A stretch of 16,748 bases of DNA from an uncultured Moraxella sp. (lineage in GTDB: Bacteria; Pseudomonadota; Gammaproteobacteria; Pseudomonadales; Moraxellaceae), in NCBI GenBank assembly GCA_927911235.1, contig CAKMOY010000033.1, forward strand, positions 1-16,748, written 5' to 3'. A model generated the notes under the pieces. That model was not told the DNA's origin and searched no databases. It was given only the letters and a program-made list of their open reading frames with translations. This document shows positions 9,932 through 16,748 of this stretch, in pieces. The translations under genes were made by a program, and so were the position numbers. Every line of letters begins with the position of its first letter. Positions within the stretch are counted from its first letter, which is position 1.

Positions 9932-9965
9932 AAAATCCCATTTACAAAAGCGAAATGGGATTTTT
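9932..9965 (-). terminator. hairpin with short T run between dapF and xerC
   Basis: AAAATCCCATTT (9932-9943) and AAATGGGATTTT (9953-9964) form a perfect 12-base stem with a 9-base loop. Read on the - strand it lies 11 bases after the dapF stop and ends about 11 bases before the xerC ATG, with a TTTT run at its end. It could be a partial terminator that lowers xerC expression, or an mRNA-processing/stability hairpin. Confidence 0.55.
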
Positions 9966-9975
9966 AAAAACAATA

Positions 9976-10893
9976 TCATTCAAAAGTTTCTTGATTTTCA
10001 TCAAGTACATGTTGATTGACAGGTTTTAACCCCGCTCCAGCCATTAACCCTTCTGGGCTAAACACACCCTCATACACAAAAGTTGCAGGGCCTGTCATGT
10101 ATACAGGATAGCCATCTTGCCAACGCACAATCAAACTACCGCCATACAACTGGGCTCTGATATCCACGCCTTCATCAAGCCAGCCCTCACGCACACCTGT
10201 AACCACAGCCGCACATGCCCCTGTGCCACACGCTTGGGTTTCGCCCACGCCACGCTCATACACACGCAGGCGGATATGACGGTCATTCATCACTTGCATA
10301 AAGCCGACATTGACACGCTCTGGAAAAGCTGGGTGGCTCTCGATCGCCTTGCCAAGTCGCCCCACTTCGGCGGTCAATACATCATCAACCTTAATCACAG
10401 CGTGCGGATTACCCATATTTGCCACATACAAGGTTACAGGCGTGCCGTCCACATCTAAGCGATACGAGTTTTGCACTTTGGTGATGGCTTTTGGGGCGAA
10501 TGGGATTTGTTCTGGTTCAAACTTTGGTTTGCCCATATCCACTTGCACCCAGCCATAATTATCCGTGCTTAAGGTGATAATGCCACTTGCGGTTTCTACT
10601 CGGATTTTTTGTTTAAATGACAGCTTGCGAGCTTGCACAAAACGGGCAAAACATCTTGCCCCATTGCCACATTGTTGTACTTCTGAGCCATCTTTGTTAA
10701 AAATGCGATAACGAAAATCCACATCAGGCTGGCTTGGCGGTTCTACGATTAACAACTGGTCAAAGCCAATGCCTAAATGTCTATCGCCTAATAATTTGAC
10801 AAATTCGGTGGTTAGGTTCAAACGCTGTGTAACCAAGTCTATGACCATAAAATCGTTGCCTAGACCGTGCATTTTGGTAAATTCAATTAACAT
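9976..10893 (-). CDS. dapF: Diaminopimelate epimerase
   Basis: DapF converts LL- to meso-diaminopimelate in the cytoplasm, feeding peptidoglycan and lysine synthesis. The 305-residue protein has the expected two-fold layout. Catalytic Cys75 is in [13 protein letters not shown] and Cys222 in [14 protein letters not shown]. The N terminus [18 protein letters not shown] and the segment [10 protein letters not shown] are also canonical. The core ends at [14 protein letters not shown], where most family members stop. Here a further 25-30 polar residues follow ([17 protein letters not shown] and on), an uncommon extension whose role is unknown. AAAGGA lies just before ATG. The gene is 73 bases downstream of lysA, the previous enzyme gene in the operon, and is intact. 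Confidence 0.97.
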   Translation of the reverse strand: MLIEFTKMHGLGNDFMVIDLVTQRLNLTTEFVKLLGDRHLGIGFDQLLIVEPPSQPDVDFRYRIFNKDGSEVQQCGNGARCFARFVQARKLSFKQKIRVETASGIITLSTDNYGWVQVDMGKPKFEPEQIPFAPKAITKVQNSYRLDVDGTPVTLYVANMGNPHAVIKVDDVLTAEVGRLGKAIESHPAFPERVNVGFMQVMNDRHIRLRVYERGVGETQACGTGACAAVVTGVREGWLDEGVDIRAQLYGGSLIVRWQDGYPVYMTGPATFVYEGVFSPEGLMAGAGLKPVNQHVLDENQETFE

Positions 10894-10966
10894 ATTATTT
10901 CCTTTATTTTTTGGTTTTATTATCGTTATCTTATCATAATTGCTTAAAATTGATAAGTGATATTAT

Positions 10967-12277
10967 TTATAACATTTGTTCACGTTCCCACAGGCTTTCT
11001 ACGGTTTCACGCTCACGGATAACGTGAACATTTTCACCATCAACCAACAACTCGCACGCACGTGGACGGCTGTTATAATTGCTTGACATAGTAAAACCAT
11101 ACGCCCCAGCCCCAGTGATTGCTAACACATCGCCTTCACTCAAAGAAAGTACACGATTTTTTGCCAAAAAGTCTCCCGTTTCACAAATCGTACCCACAAT
11201 ATCCCATTGTTTTTTATCTATATTTTTGGCGTTTGATAAATTGGTTGGAATCACCGCCATCACCGATTCGTACAAAGTCGGGCGGATTAAATCATTCATC
11301 GCACCATCAACCACCGCAAAATTTTTGTGTTCGGTCGGTTTTAAAATATCAACTTTTGTCAATAAGACCCCTGCATTTGCCACAATGCTCCGCCCTGGTT
11401 CAAGATACACTTTTAAACCCAAATCTTGTAATTTTGGCAACAAAGCATTGGCAAAATCCGCCACCGCCACAGGCGTTTCGTTGGTATAACGCACGCCCAA
11501 GCCACCGCCCAAATCAATGTGTTTTAGTACGATATCTTGTTGTTTTAATTGATGAATTAATTCAATCACCTTATCCAACGCATCAACAAAAGGCTGAACT
11601 TCTGTCAATTGTGAACCGATATGGCAATCAATCCCCACAATCTCAAGGTTCGGTAAATCTTTGGCGATTTTGTACACACGCAAGGCATCGTCATGACTGA
11701 CACCAAATTTATTTTCTTTTAAACCTGTAGAAATATAAGGGTGAGTTTTAGCGTCCACATCTGGATTGACACGCAACGAAATTGGTGCAGTTTTGCCAAG
11801 ACGTTGTGCGACCTTGCTAATGCGGTGCAATTCGCTTTCGGATTCCACATTAAAACAGGCAATTTGTGCGTTTAAAGCGGTTTCAATGTCGCTTTCGGTT
11901 TTGCCAAGTCCTGAAAATACGATTTTGCTAGGGTCGCCACCTGCCTTTAACACACGAGCCAACTCGCCACCTGTCACCAAGTCAAAGCCCGCCCCAGCCT
12001 GTGCCAACAGTTGCAATACCGCAAGGTTACTATTGGCTTTTACCGCATAACAAATCTGATGTTCTACCGCCCCAAACGCCTTGTCATAGGCTTGATAGGC
12101 TTGTAAAATGGCGTTTTTGCTATATATATAAGTCGGTGTGCCAAATTGTTCGGCAACTTTTGTTAAGTTTACCTGCTCCATTGTTAAGTGATTGTTCACA
12201 TAATCAAGGCTTGATAAATGGGCAACGTGGTCGGTTGGATTAATATCTAAAACTGATTGCGTGGTATTAGTAGTCAT
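10967..12277 (-). CDS. lysA: Diaminopimelate decarboxylase
   Basis: LysA is a PLP-dependent enzyme that decarboxylates meso-diaminopimelate to lysine, the last step of the pathway. The 436-residue protein is a fold-type III decarboxylase. The PLP lysine is Lys80 in CYAVKANSN. Substrate and cofactor motifs are HIGSQLTE, the phosphate-binding GGGLGVRY, EPGRSIVANAG, the cross-subunit Cys in CETGDFLAKNR, and the C-terminal GAYGFTMSSNYNSRPR. AGGA lies 9 bases before ATG. The start overlaps the end of lptM by 11 bases, which indicates translational coupling. An N-terminal extension of about 25 residues precedes the usual start of the fold. The gene is intact. Confidence 0.97.
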   Translation of the reverse strand: MTTNTTQSVLDINPTDHVAHLSSLDYVNNHLTMEQVNLTKVAEQFGTPTYIYSKNAILQAYQAYDKAFGAVEHQICYAVKANSNLAVLQLLAQAGAGFDLVTGGELARVLKAGGDPSKIVFSGLGKTESDIETALNAQIACFNVESESELHRISKVAQRLGKTAPISLRVNPDVDAKTHPYISTGLKENKFGVSHDDALRVYKIAKDLPNLEIVGIDCHIGSQLTEVQPFVDALDKVIELIHQLKQQDIVLKHIDLGGGLGVRYTNETPVAVADFANALLPKLQDLGLKVYLEPGRSIVANAGVLLTKVDILKPTEHKNFAVVDGAMNDLIRPTLYESVMAVIPTNLSNAKNIDKKQWDIVGTICETGDFLAKNRVLSLSEGDVLAITGAGAYGFTMSSNYNSRPRACELLVDGENVHVIRERETVESLWEREQML

Positions 12278-12504
12278 TTGTTGAATCCTGTGTTTGTGTT
12301 AAATCTTGATTTGTCAAATTTTGTTCATTCGAATGTTGCTGTGTTGTGTCTTGATTTTCGTTTTGTGTGGCAAGTTGTTTTGTCGCTGTTTCTGTTGGCA
12401 GATACAAATCACCTTTTTGTCCGCACGCTGATAAACCCGCCATCAATACGCCAAAACCAAGCGATACCGCCAAAGTCTGCACATTTTTTTTTCATATTTT
12501 TCAT
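12267..12504 (-). CDS. lptM: LptM-like small outer-membrane lipoprotein (one frameshift)
   Basis: LptM (formerly YifL/LppL) is a small lipoprotein that helps the LPS translocon LptD/LptE mature. The sequence has a signal helix (VQTLAVSLGFGVLMAGLSAC), lipobox LSAC, and directly after it the family signature CGQKGDLYLP. A Gln/Asn/Thr-rich tail follows. It is encoded immediately upstream of lysA with an 11-base overlap, the usual place for this gene. Read as given, ATG 12504 or 12495 leads into the wrong frame because the A run (T run at 12484-12492, nine bases) is one base too long. Removing one gives MKNMKKNVQTLAV and 79 codons. The alternative is a GTG start at 12482 with no charged signal N-region, which I consider less likely. 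Confidence 0.75.
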
Positions 12505-12556
12505 GTTGTTATCCATTTGTTAAAATCAATTTATAAACCCTTTATTCTAACGTTTT

Positions 12557-12772
12557 TTATTCGTATTTAACAGCGTTACTACAATTTTTTTTTGCCAATT
12601 TTTTAGCAAAAATGTATGCCAATTTTTTTATATAAAACCAAAAATAATCCTTGCTTTTTGGTAAAAATTTACCTACAATAGCCGTGCTTTTGATAGCGCC
12701 CACTACGCTGATAGCAACAAGTTTTTTAGCTAAATCTGGTCTTATTTTGTAAATTTGCTTTACAATAATCAT
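12557..12772 (-). CDS. hypothetical 71-residue ORF
   Basis: I do not recognise this product. It is Lys-rich with one hydrophobic stretch (LVAISVVGAIKSTAIVGKFL) and a Lys/Tyr/Phe-rich second half. The middle of the ORF (about 12665-12740) is less AT-rich than the surrounding spacer, which weakly favours coding. No convincing ribosome site precedes the ATG. A Fur-like palindrome lies about 60 bases upstream, at promoter distance. It could equally be a chance frame in low-complexity DNA. Confidence 0.25.
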   Translation of the reverse strand: MIIVKQIYKIRPDLAKKLVAISVVGAIKSTAIVGKFLPKSKDYFWFYIKKLAYIFAKKLAKKNCSNAVKYE

Positions 12773-12834
12773 TTAAGCATTGTAATATTTTTTTAAAGTT
12801 TTTCAAAACTTTTTTCTACTTTGTCATGCCAACA

Positions 12835-12849
12835 ATTCTCATTGAGAAT
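12835..12849. promoter_or_regulatory. Fur-box-like palindrome
   Basis: ATTCTCATTGAGAAT is a perfect 7-1-7 inverted repeat. An overlapping second unit TGAGAATAATTCTTT (12842-12856) also resembles the 7-1-7 Fur consensus TGATAATNATTATCA. Overlapping units of this kind are typical of Fur sites. Targets could be the 71-codon ORF (start about 60 bases away on the - strand), an unannotated small RNA, or the helicase about 240 bases downstream. No Fur footprint can be shown from sequence alone. Confidence 0.4.
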
Positions 12850-12998
12850 AATTCTTTTTTGAAAATGACACTTGAGATTGCAATGCTCAAATAACACGAT
12901 TTGTGTTGAATTTGCTAATTGATTTTTCATCATTTAGCCCTAGAGTTTTGCTTTTTTGCGTGTAATTTTTACACTTAAAATTTACATTTATCCAACAT

Positions 12999-13050
12999 TA
13001 TTTTGGTTTTTTAGCCAAAATAGTCTGTTATTTGTGTTTTTTTCACAAAT
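12999..13050 (+). promoter_or_regulatory. two tandem hairpins in the helicase leader
   Basis: TATTTTGG/CCAAAATA (12999-13006 with 13015-13022) and ATTTGTG/CACAAAT (13030-13036 with 13044-13050) are perfect stems with T-rich loops. They lie 45-95 bases before the helicase start. They may be leader structures controlling helicase mRNA stability or translation; DEAD-box cold-shock helicases often have long structured leaders. They are too GC-poor to be sure terminators. Confidence 0.3.
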
Positions 13051-13094
13051 ACAGTGGGCGTGTTTTTTTAAGTTTTTTTAAAAAAAGGTTTTTT

Positions 13095-15057
13095 ATGACA
13101 AGTATTGATAATTTTTTTGATAACGCTACTTTTGATAAAGCGAATAACGCTGACACAATCAGCGACACAATCAGCAAAAATAACGAACAAAATATCGCTA
13201 ACACTGATAATCAAAACAACCAAACCCAAGCAAAAAATAACGATGTATCAGCATTTGCTGAGTTGGGTTTGTCTCATATTTTGTTAAAAAGTATTGCCAA
13301 AACAGGCTACACCAACCCAACACCAATCCAAGCCCAAGCCATTCCATCAGCAATTGCAGGACGTGATTTGTTATTATCTGCTCAAACAGGTAGCGGAAAA
13401 ACAGCAGCGTTTGTCTTGCCAATTTTGCAACATTTAAGCGAACAGCCATCACAGCCCAAAGCCGGCAAAACCGAACAAAAATCTGCAAAACACAAACGCC
13501 ATCAACCCAAAATGGTAAAAGCCTTGATTTTAACACCGACTCGTGAATTGGCACACCAAGTATCGGACAGCATTCGCAAATATGGCTCGTCTATGCGTGA
13601 TTTGTTTAGCGTGCCGTTGGTCGGTGGTTCGCCTTATAACGGACAAATCCGTGCCTTAAAAAAAGGCGTGCAAATCATCATCGCAACACCAGGGCGACTG
13701 CTAGACCATATCAATGCAGGTCGTGTGGATTTGTCTGAGTTGTCTATTTTGGTACTTGATGAAGCCGACCGTATGCTAGATATGGGCTTTGCCGATGATA
13801 TTGAAGCGATTTTACAAGCTACGCCAGAACACCGCCAAACCATCATGTCATCAGCGACTTGGGACGGTGAAGTAGGCAAAATCGCCGAAACTTTTACCCA
13901 AAATCCAGAACGCATTAGCATCAAAGTGGAAACCGCTCACATTGATGAAAAAGTGTATTTTTGTGATAATTTTGACCACAAAAACAAATTGTTAGAGCAT
14001 TTGATTTGTGACCAAGACCGCCAACAAGCGATTATTTTTACCGCAACCAAACGCAGTACCGAAGAACTTGCCGAACGCCTAGAAGACTGGGGACACAAGG
14101 TTTGTTATCTGCATGGCGACCTGCCACAAGGCAAGCGTAACCGCATTGTCGCTGACCTTCGCAATGGACGTTATCAGTTGGTCGTGGCGACTGATGTGGC
14201 GGCCCGTGGTATTGATTTACCAACATTAGTCATGTATTTAACTATGACTTGCCACGCCAAGTTGAAGATTACGTTCATCGTATCGGTCGTTCTGGACGTG
14301 CTGGTCGTACAGGTGTTGCCATTAACCTATGTAGCCGTGATGACCGCAGACAATTTGCCAATATCAACCGTTATTTAAAACGTGATATGGTAGAAGCGAC
14401 TGTGGAAGGGCTTGAGCCAAAATTTGTTGAACGCAATGAACGCCCAAATCGCAGTCGTGGACGCAATGGCGGTAATGGTGGCGGACGTGATAGATTTAAA
14501 TCAGGCGGACAGCGTTTTGACAACCGTTCTGACAATCGCTTTGAAAACCGTGGTCATCGCTCTGACAGCCGTTTTGACCGTTCAGAACATTTTGACAAAA
14601 AACCACGTTTTAAAGATGACAAGCCAAAATTTGAACGTGGTGAACGTTTTGAACAACATGGTGAAAAACGTTTTGATGACAAACCACGATTTGCAAAAAA
14701 TGAACGTTTTGACCGCAATGACCGCTTTGAACGTAAAGAGCATTTTGGTGAGCGTGGCGAACGCCATTTTGACAAAGCGGACAAAGGTTTTGACAGACGA
14801 GAAAAGTCAGATAAAAAATTTGGCAAACGTTTTGATGAAGACAATCGCCATTTTGACAAAAAACCACGCAAATTCGGCTCTGACGATGGTTTTAACCGTT
14901 CATCAAGTTTTGAGCGTGATAATCGTTCGCATGATAAATTTGACAAAAACCACGCAAAGATACAAAAAAAGACGCAAAATCAGATTTTCCCCCACGCAAA
15001 AAAGGCGTGAAAGAAGAATTATACGGTGCAACAGCACCAAAACGCCGTTTTCGTTAA
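13095..15057 (+). CDS. DEAD-box RNA helicase with long Arg/Phe/Asp-rich tail (two frameshifts)
   Basis: An ATP-dependent RNA helicase of the RhlE/DeaD type, likely used in RNA decay, ribosome assembly or cold adaptation. An Asn-rich disordered N terminus (residues 1-50) precedes the core: Q-motif [10 protein letters not shown], motif I AQTGSGKT (96-103), Ia PTRELA (148-153), GG, TPGR, DEAD (222-225), SAT (253-255), then [18 protein letters not shown] and [13 protein letters not shown] (395-407). Residues from about 445 to 654 form a low-complexity tail rich in RF-D/E, DKKPR and RG units. Two single A losses break the frame. One is at 14228 (TLVMYL should read [13 protein letters not shown]). 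The other is in the A run 14945-14949 (DKNHAK should read [11 protein letters not shown]). Two sister repeats in the same tail keep six As there. Correction gives 655 codons ending KRRFR at 15057. The start is ATG 13095, preceded by AAAGG. Confidence 0.9.
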
Positions 15058-15069
15058 TCGGTAACAAAA

Positions 15070-15100
15070 AAAAAGACAAGTGATAATCGCTTGTCTTTTT
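15070..15100 (+). terminator. Rho-independent terminator of the helicase gene
   Basis: AAAAAGACAAG (15070-15080) pairs with CTTGTCTTTTT (15090-15100); the stem can extend inward through a T-G pair to leave a very small loop. It begins 12 bases after the corrected helicase stop and ends in a T run. The A run on the left would let it act in the reverse direction for abi too. Confidence 0.8.
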
Positions 15101-15136
15101 AGAACCTGTATTCATAATGTTGTGAATATAGGTTCT
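15101..15136. repeat. 14-base-arm inverted repeat at the helicase/abi boundary
   Basis: AGAACCTGTATTCA (15101-15114) and TGAATATAGGTTCT (15123-15136) are inverted with one G-T wobble and an 8-base loop. The repeat starts directly after the helicase terminator and its last base is the final base of the abi stop codon. On the + strand a T-rich stretch (TATTTTTTAA) follows, so it may be a second terminator. It could instead be a relic of a mobile-element end marking the border between core and accessory DNA. Confidence 0.5.
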
Positions 15137-15920
15137 TATTTTTTAAGCAACATCGCCAATGCCATTTTATCTAGTTTTGCTAATTTTTTATCCAAATCCG
15201 TATTGCTTACCACAATTTCATCTTTTAATACGAGATATTGCTGTTTATTGTTATCATTCAGAAGTGGAAAAACTATGCTATAATCTATCAGAATAGACAC
15301 TTTTTCTTGACTAACAACATGATGATAAAGTTCATCAGAATAGCGATTTAATACATCATGAATTTGTTTGATGTCTTTTCTTAAATTTCTTTTAAATATT
15401 GGCTCATGATGAAAAGCTCGGTTTCTTAATTCTCGGATATTGTCAATACAAGTGTGTATTATAGCAATATGTTCAGCTATCGTTTTACTTCTATCAAAAT
15501 TGGTAAAAACCGTTTCAAATTGTTTTTTCCAAACTCTATCTACAAACTTTTTACTAAATAATTCTTGCCAAAAACCCAAACTTTAAATCCGCAACAACAT
15601 TATCTATTGGTAAAAATCCCGAATTATGTTTATATTTTTTTAATAGAACTTTGTATCTTTTCTCTATTTTGTTGAGATAACATATAATGCAATGTATTGT
15701 TTTCTAACCAATTTTTACCGTAAGTTGCCAAAAATGCTTGTTGAGCTGCTGTTCTTATCATCACTTCAAAATATTCAAGTGGTAATTTAAACAAACCACC
15801 TACTTCTGAATTAATATCGTATAATTTGATGGATAAAGTTTTGCAATTTGTCGCTAAAAAATAGGTTTTCATTCTTTCTTTTGGTAAAAGGTCAAAAATT
15901 TTTTCATATTGGCTAGACAT
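15136..15920 (-). CDS. Abi-family HEPN protein, candidate abortive-infection RNase (two frameshifts)
   Basis: The corrected 260-residue product matches the Abi-like family found in many phage-resistance and toxin loci. Family marks are the N-terminal FKLPLEYFEVMIRTAAQQAF, then VVADLKFGFWQELF (residues 108-121) and IRELRNRAFHHEPIF (161-175). The last contains Rx4H (Arg165-Asn166 ... His170), the HEPN RNase signature, with an extra His171. The likely activity is metal-independent cleavage of RNA causing growth arrest; the trigger is unknown. The last 60 residues are less conserved. The frame breaks twice, each by one extra base: the T run 15635-15641 and the A run 15570-15574 (+ strand). Removing both gives 261 codons and joins SSIKKYKHNSGFLPIDN to the family core. 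AGGAA precedes ATG 15920. It starts 21 bases after the toxin-like gene, so probably shares its transcript. Confidence 0.75.
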
Positions 15921-15941
15921 TATGGTTTTTTTCCTGTATTA

Positions 15942-16307
15942 TTAACCTGTGTGCCAAAGGGTAAGTTCCGTGTAATCTTCGGATATGCACGCCCCCTTTG
16001 GACAACTTTTTTTTAAATCATAGCGGATATAATGCAACACCATCTCACTGGTAAACTCACCGTTTGCTTGTTCCACATATTCAGGCAGTCCGATATGATA
16101 GTGCCAAAGACAATGTTTTTGAGCGGTTTTAAACCTTGCCATACCTTTTTTTGTTGTACTTTCTATCGCTGATGATTTGTTACGCCCTTTTAAGCCTTTA
16201 AAGCCATGCGTTTCTACATGGTTTGCAAAATCAAAAATGGCCTTTTGTATTGTTTCGTCAAGTTGGCTTAATTGACTTTCAAGAATTGTGGCAAATTTTA
16301 TGTTCAT
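15942..16307 (-). CDS. RelE/ParE-like toxin candidate
   Basis: A 121-residue basic protein with an N-terminal helical region (ILESQLSQLDETIQKAIFDFANHVETHG). A Lys/Arg-rich segment follows (FKGLKGRNKSS), then the distinctive KHCLWHYHIGLPEY and a beta-like stretch (GEFTSEMVLHYIRYD). Size, predicted helix-then-strand order and gene partner fit the RelE/ParE toxin superfamily, and the LWHYHIG segment recalls small phage- or plasmid-borne toxin families. I cannot assign a named family, and no catalytic residues can be fixed. GGAAG lies 8-9 bases before ATG. The start overlaps the upstream gene's stop by 4 bases (ATGA), a typical antitoxin-toxin coupling. The frame is intact. Confidence 0.5.
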   Translation of the reverse strand: MNIKFATILESQLSQLDETIQKAIFDFANHVETHGFKGLKGRNKSSAIESTTKKGMARFKTAQKHCLWHYHIGLPEYVEQANGEFTSEMVLHYIRYDLKKSCPKGACISEDYTELTLWHTG

Positions 16308-16567
16308 GCGTTATTTCTTCCAATCCAACGTTTAAAACTATCAAAATCTTTTAACGCCGATTTCGGCACTTCCACACTATTCGCCAACACTTCTTCCACG
16401 CTATCGGCATAGCCCAACGCTTTTTGCATACGCTCAAGGTTAAACGGATAGTTATCATCGTATTCATCGGTGATAAAAGTTTTTTCAAGCAAAGCGGTAG
16501 GGGACAAGCCTTGAGCGGTGGCTTGAGCGACGATAACTTGTTCTAATTGTGGTGGGATATCTATCAT
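16304..16567 (-). CDS. small antitoxin-like protein
   Basis: An 87-residue protein beginning MIDIPPQLEQVIVAQATAQG, a pattern typical of ribbon-helix-helix (CopG/MetJ-like) proteins: a short strand, then helices (SPTALLEKTF). An acidic-to-mixed C-terminal part follows (NLERMQKALGYADSVEEVLAN ... DFDSFKRWIG) that could wrap the partner toxin. I chose ATG 16567, preceded by AAGGA at 8 bases, over the in-frame ATG at 16600, which lacks a ribosome site and would add a Lys/Pro-rich leader. It overlaps the toxin-like gene by 4 bases. Such proteins normally repress their own operon. The function is inferred from layout and N-terminal pattern only. Confidence 0.5.
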   Translation of the reverse strand: MIDIPPQLEQVIVAQATAQGLSPTALLEKTFITDEYDDNYPFNLERMQKALGYADSVEEVLANSVEVPKSALKDFDSFKRWIGRNNA

Positions 16568-16688
16568 AATTTTTTTCCTTTTTGGTGGTGATTTTGTCAT
16601 GATAGCAATTCACTTGATAAAAATCAATTGATTTAGGATTGGCGATTTGTACGCAATTTTGTCGGTTTGGTATGGGTTCTGTTGACAT
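16485..16688 (-). CDS. doubtful 67-codon ORF overlapping the antitoxin start
   Basis: ATG 16688 is preceded by a very good ribosome site (AAGGAG, 10 bases upstream) and reads MSTEPIPNRQNCVQIANP in a frame different from the antitoxin-like gene, running into it. The second half is just the +1 shadow of the antitoxin and looks non-natural (RTSYRRSSHRSRL). The first 40 codons could be a real short leader peptide, or the remains of a longer upstream gene split by an indel. Not recognised. Confidence 0.2.
   Translation of the reverse strand: MSTEPIPNRQNCVQIANPKSIDFYQVNCYHDKITTKKEKNYDRYPTTIRTSYRRSSHRSRLVPYRFA
16621..16634. promoter_or_regulatory. palindrome upstream of the antitoxin-like gene, candidate operator
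   Basis: AAATCAATTGATTT is a perfect 14-base palindrome 54 bases before the antitoxin-like start. Ribbon-helix-helix antitoxins commonly bind such sites for autorepression. No convincing -10/-35 pair could be fixed around it. Confidence 0.4.
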
Positions 16689-16748
16689 TTTTTTGTCACT
16701 CCTTAATTTTTTTATGGCTATAATTGGTCAGTGTGGCTGACATTTTTT

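Larger units (their letters stand above)
12505..13094. other. 590-base AT-rich spacer between lptM and the helicase gene
   Basis: The divergent lptM operon and helicase gene are separated by an AT-rich region with no recognised gene. It contains a doubtful small ORF (12557-12772, - strand), a Fur-box-like palindrome near 12835, an imperfect palindrome TTGAG-ATTGCAATG-CTCAA near 12873, and two hairpins near 12999-13050 listed separately. Clear promoters for either flanking gene could not be assigned. A non-coding RNA could be hidden here but nothing proves it. Confidence 0.5.

Noticed and set aside
14500..14960. CRISPR-like or tandem repeat array
   Set aside because: Repeats are irregular, in frame with protein coding, and have no constant spacers.
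14412..15083. 223-codon + strand ORF and several - strand ORFs over the helicase tail
   Set aside because: They are frame shadows of the repetitive Arg/Phe/Asp tail, with biased monotonous composition and no ribosome sites.
16727..16747. GTCAG-TGTGG-CTGAC hairpin followed by a T run at the window end as a terminator
   Set aside because: The stem is only 5 bases and the window ends here, so no gene can be assigned to it.

Overview
The window looks like a piece of chromosome from an AT-rich gammaproteobacterium of the Moraxellaceae, probably Moraxella or a close relative. This rests on low GC with very AT-rich spacers, a c-type cytochrome maturation block next to adk, the order lptM-lysA-dapF-xerC, and a DEAD-box helicase whose core resembles Acinetobacter/Moraxella RhlE-like proteins from memory. 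No database search was possible, so the genus is an inference.

Left part (1-6853, + strand): a good sigma70-type promoter (82-110) precedes a DUF445 membrane protein, followed by ccmF, ccmG (dsbE), ccmH and ccmI. These last four encode the haem-ligation and apocytochrome-handling half of system I cytochrome c maturation. ccmABCDE are not in the window. adk (adenylate kinase) follows with its own likely promoter and ends at a bidirectional terminator.

Middle (6870-12504): a convergent gene encodes a secreted lipoprotein of the alpha/beta-hydrolase (lipase) type. A tRNA-Leu(UAG) on the + strand has a clear promoter and terminator. On the - strand is a housekeeping block read lptM -> lysA -> dapF -> xerC: outer-membrane small lipoprotein, the last two relevant lysine/diaminopimelate enzymes, and the chromosome-dimer recombinase. 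A 590-base AT-rich spacer (12505-13094) holds a Fur-box-like palindrome, a doubtful 71-codon ORF and two leader hairpins.

Right part (13095-16748): a DEAD-box RNA helicase with an unusually long Arg/Phe/Asp-rich disordered tail ends at a strong terminator. Beyond it is an accessory-looking - strand cluster: a small DNA-binding/antitoxin-like gene overlapping by 4 bases a RelE-like toxin candidate, followed 21 bases later by an Abi-family HEPN protein carrying the Rx4H RNase signature. It may be a toxin-antitoxin/abortive-infection unit.

The most pervasive feature is technical: seven conserved genes (ccmF, ccmH, ccmI, xerC, lptM, the helicase, abi) carry ten single-base indels. Nine lie in A/T runs and one at a short AA. 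Each gene becomes a full-length, whole-codon frame when corrected. This points to homopolymer errors in the assembly rather than gene decay, so the broken genes are annotated here as single corrected genes.
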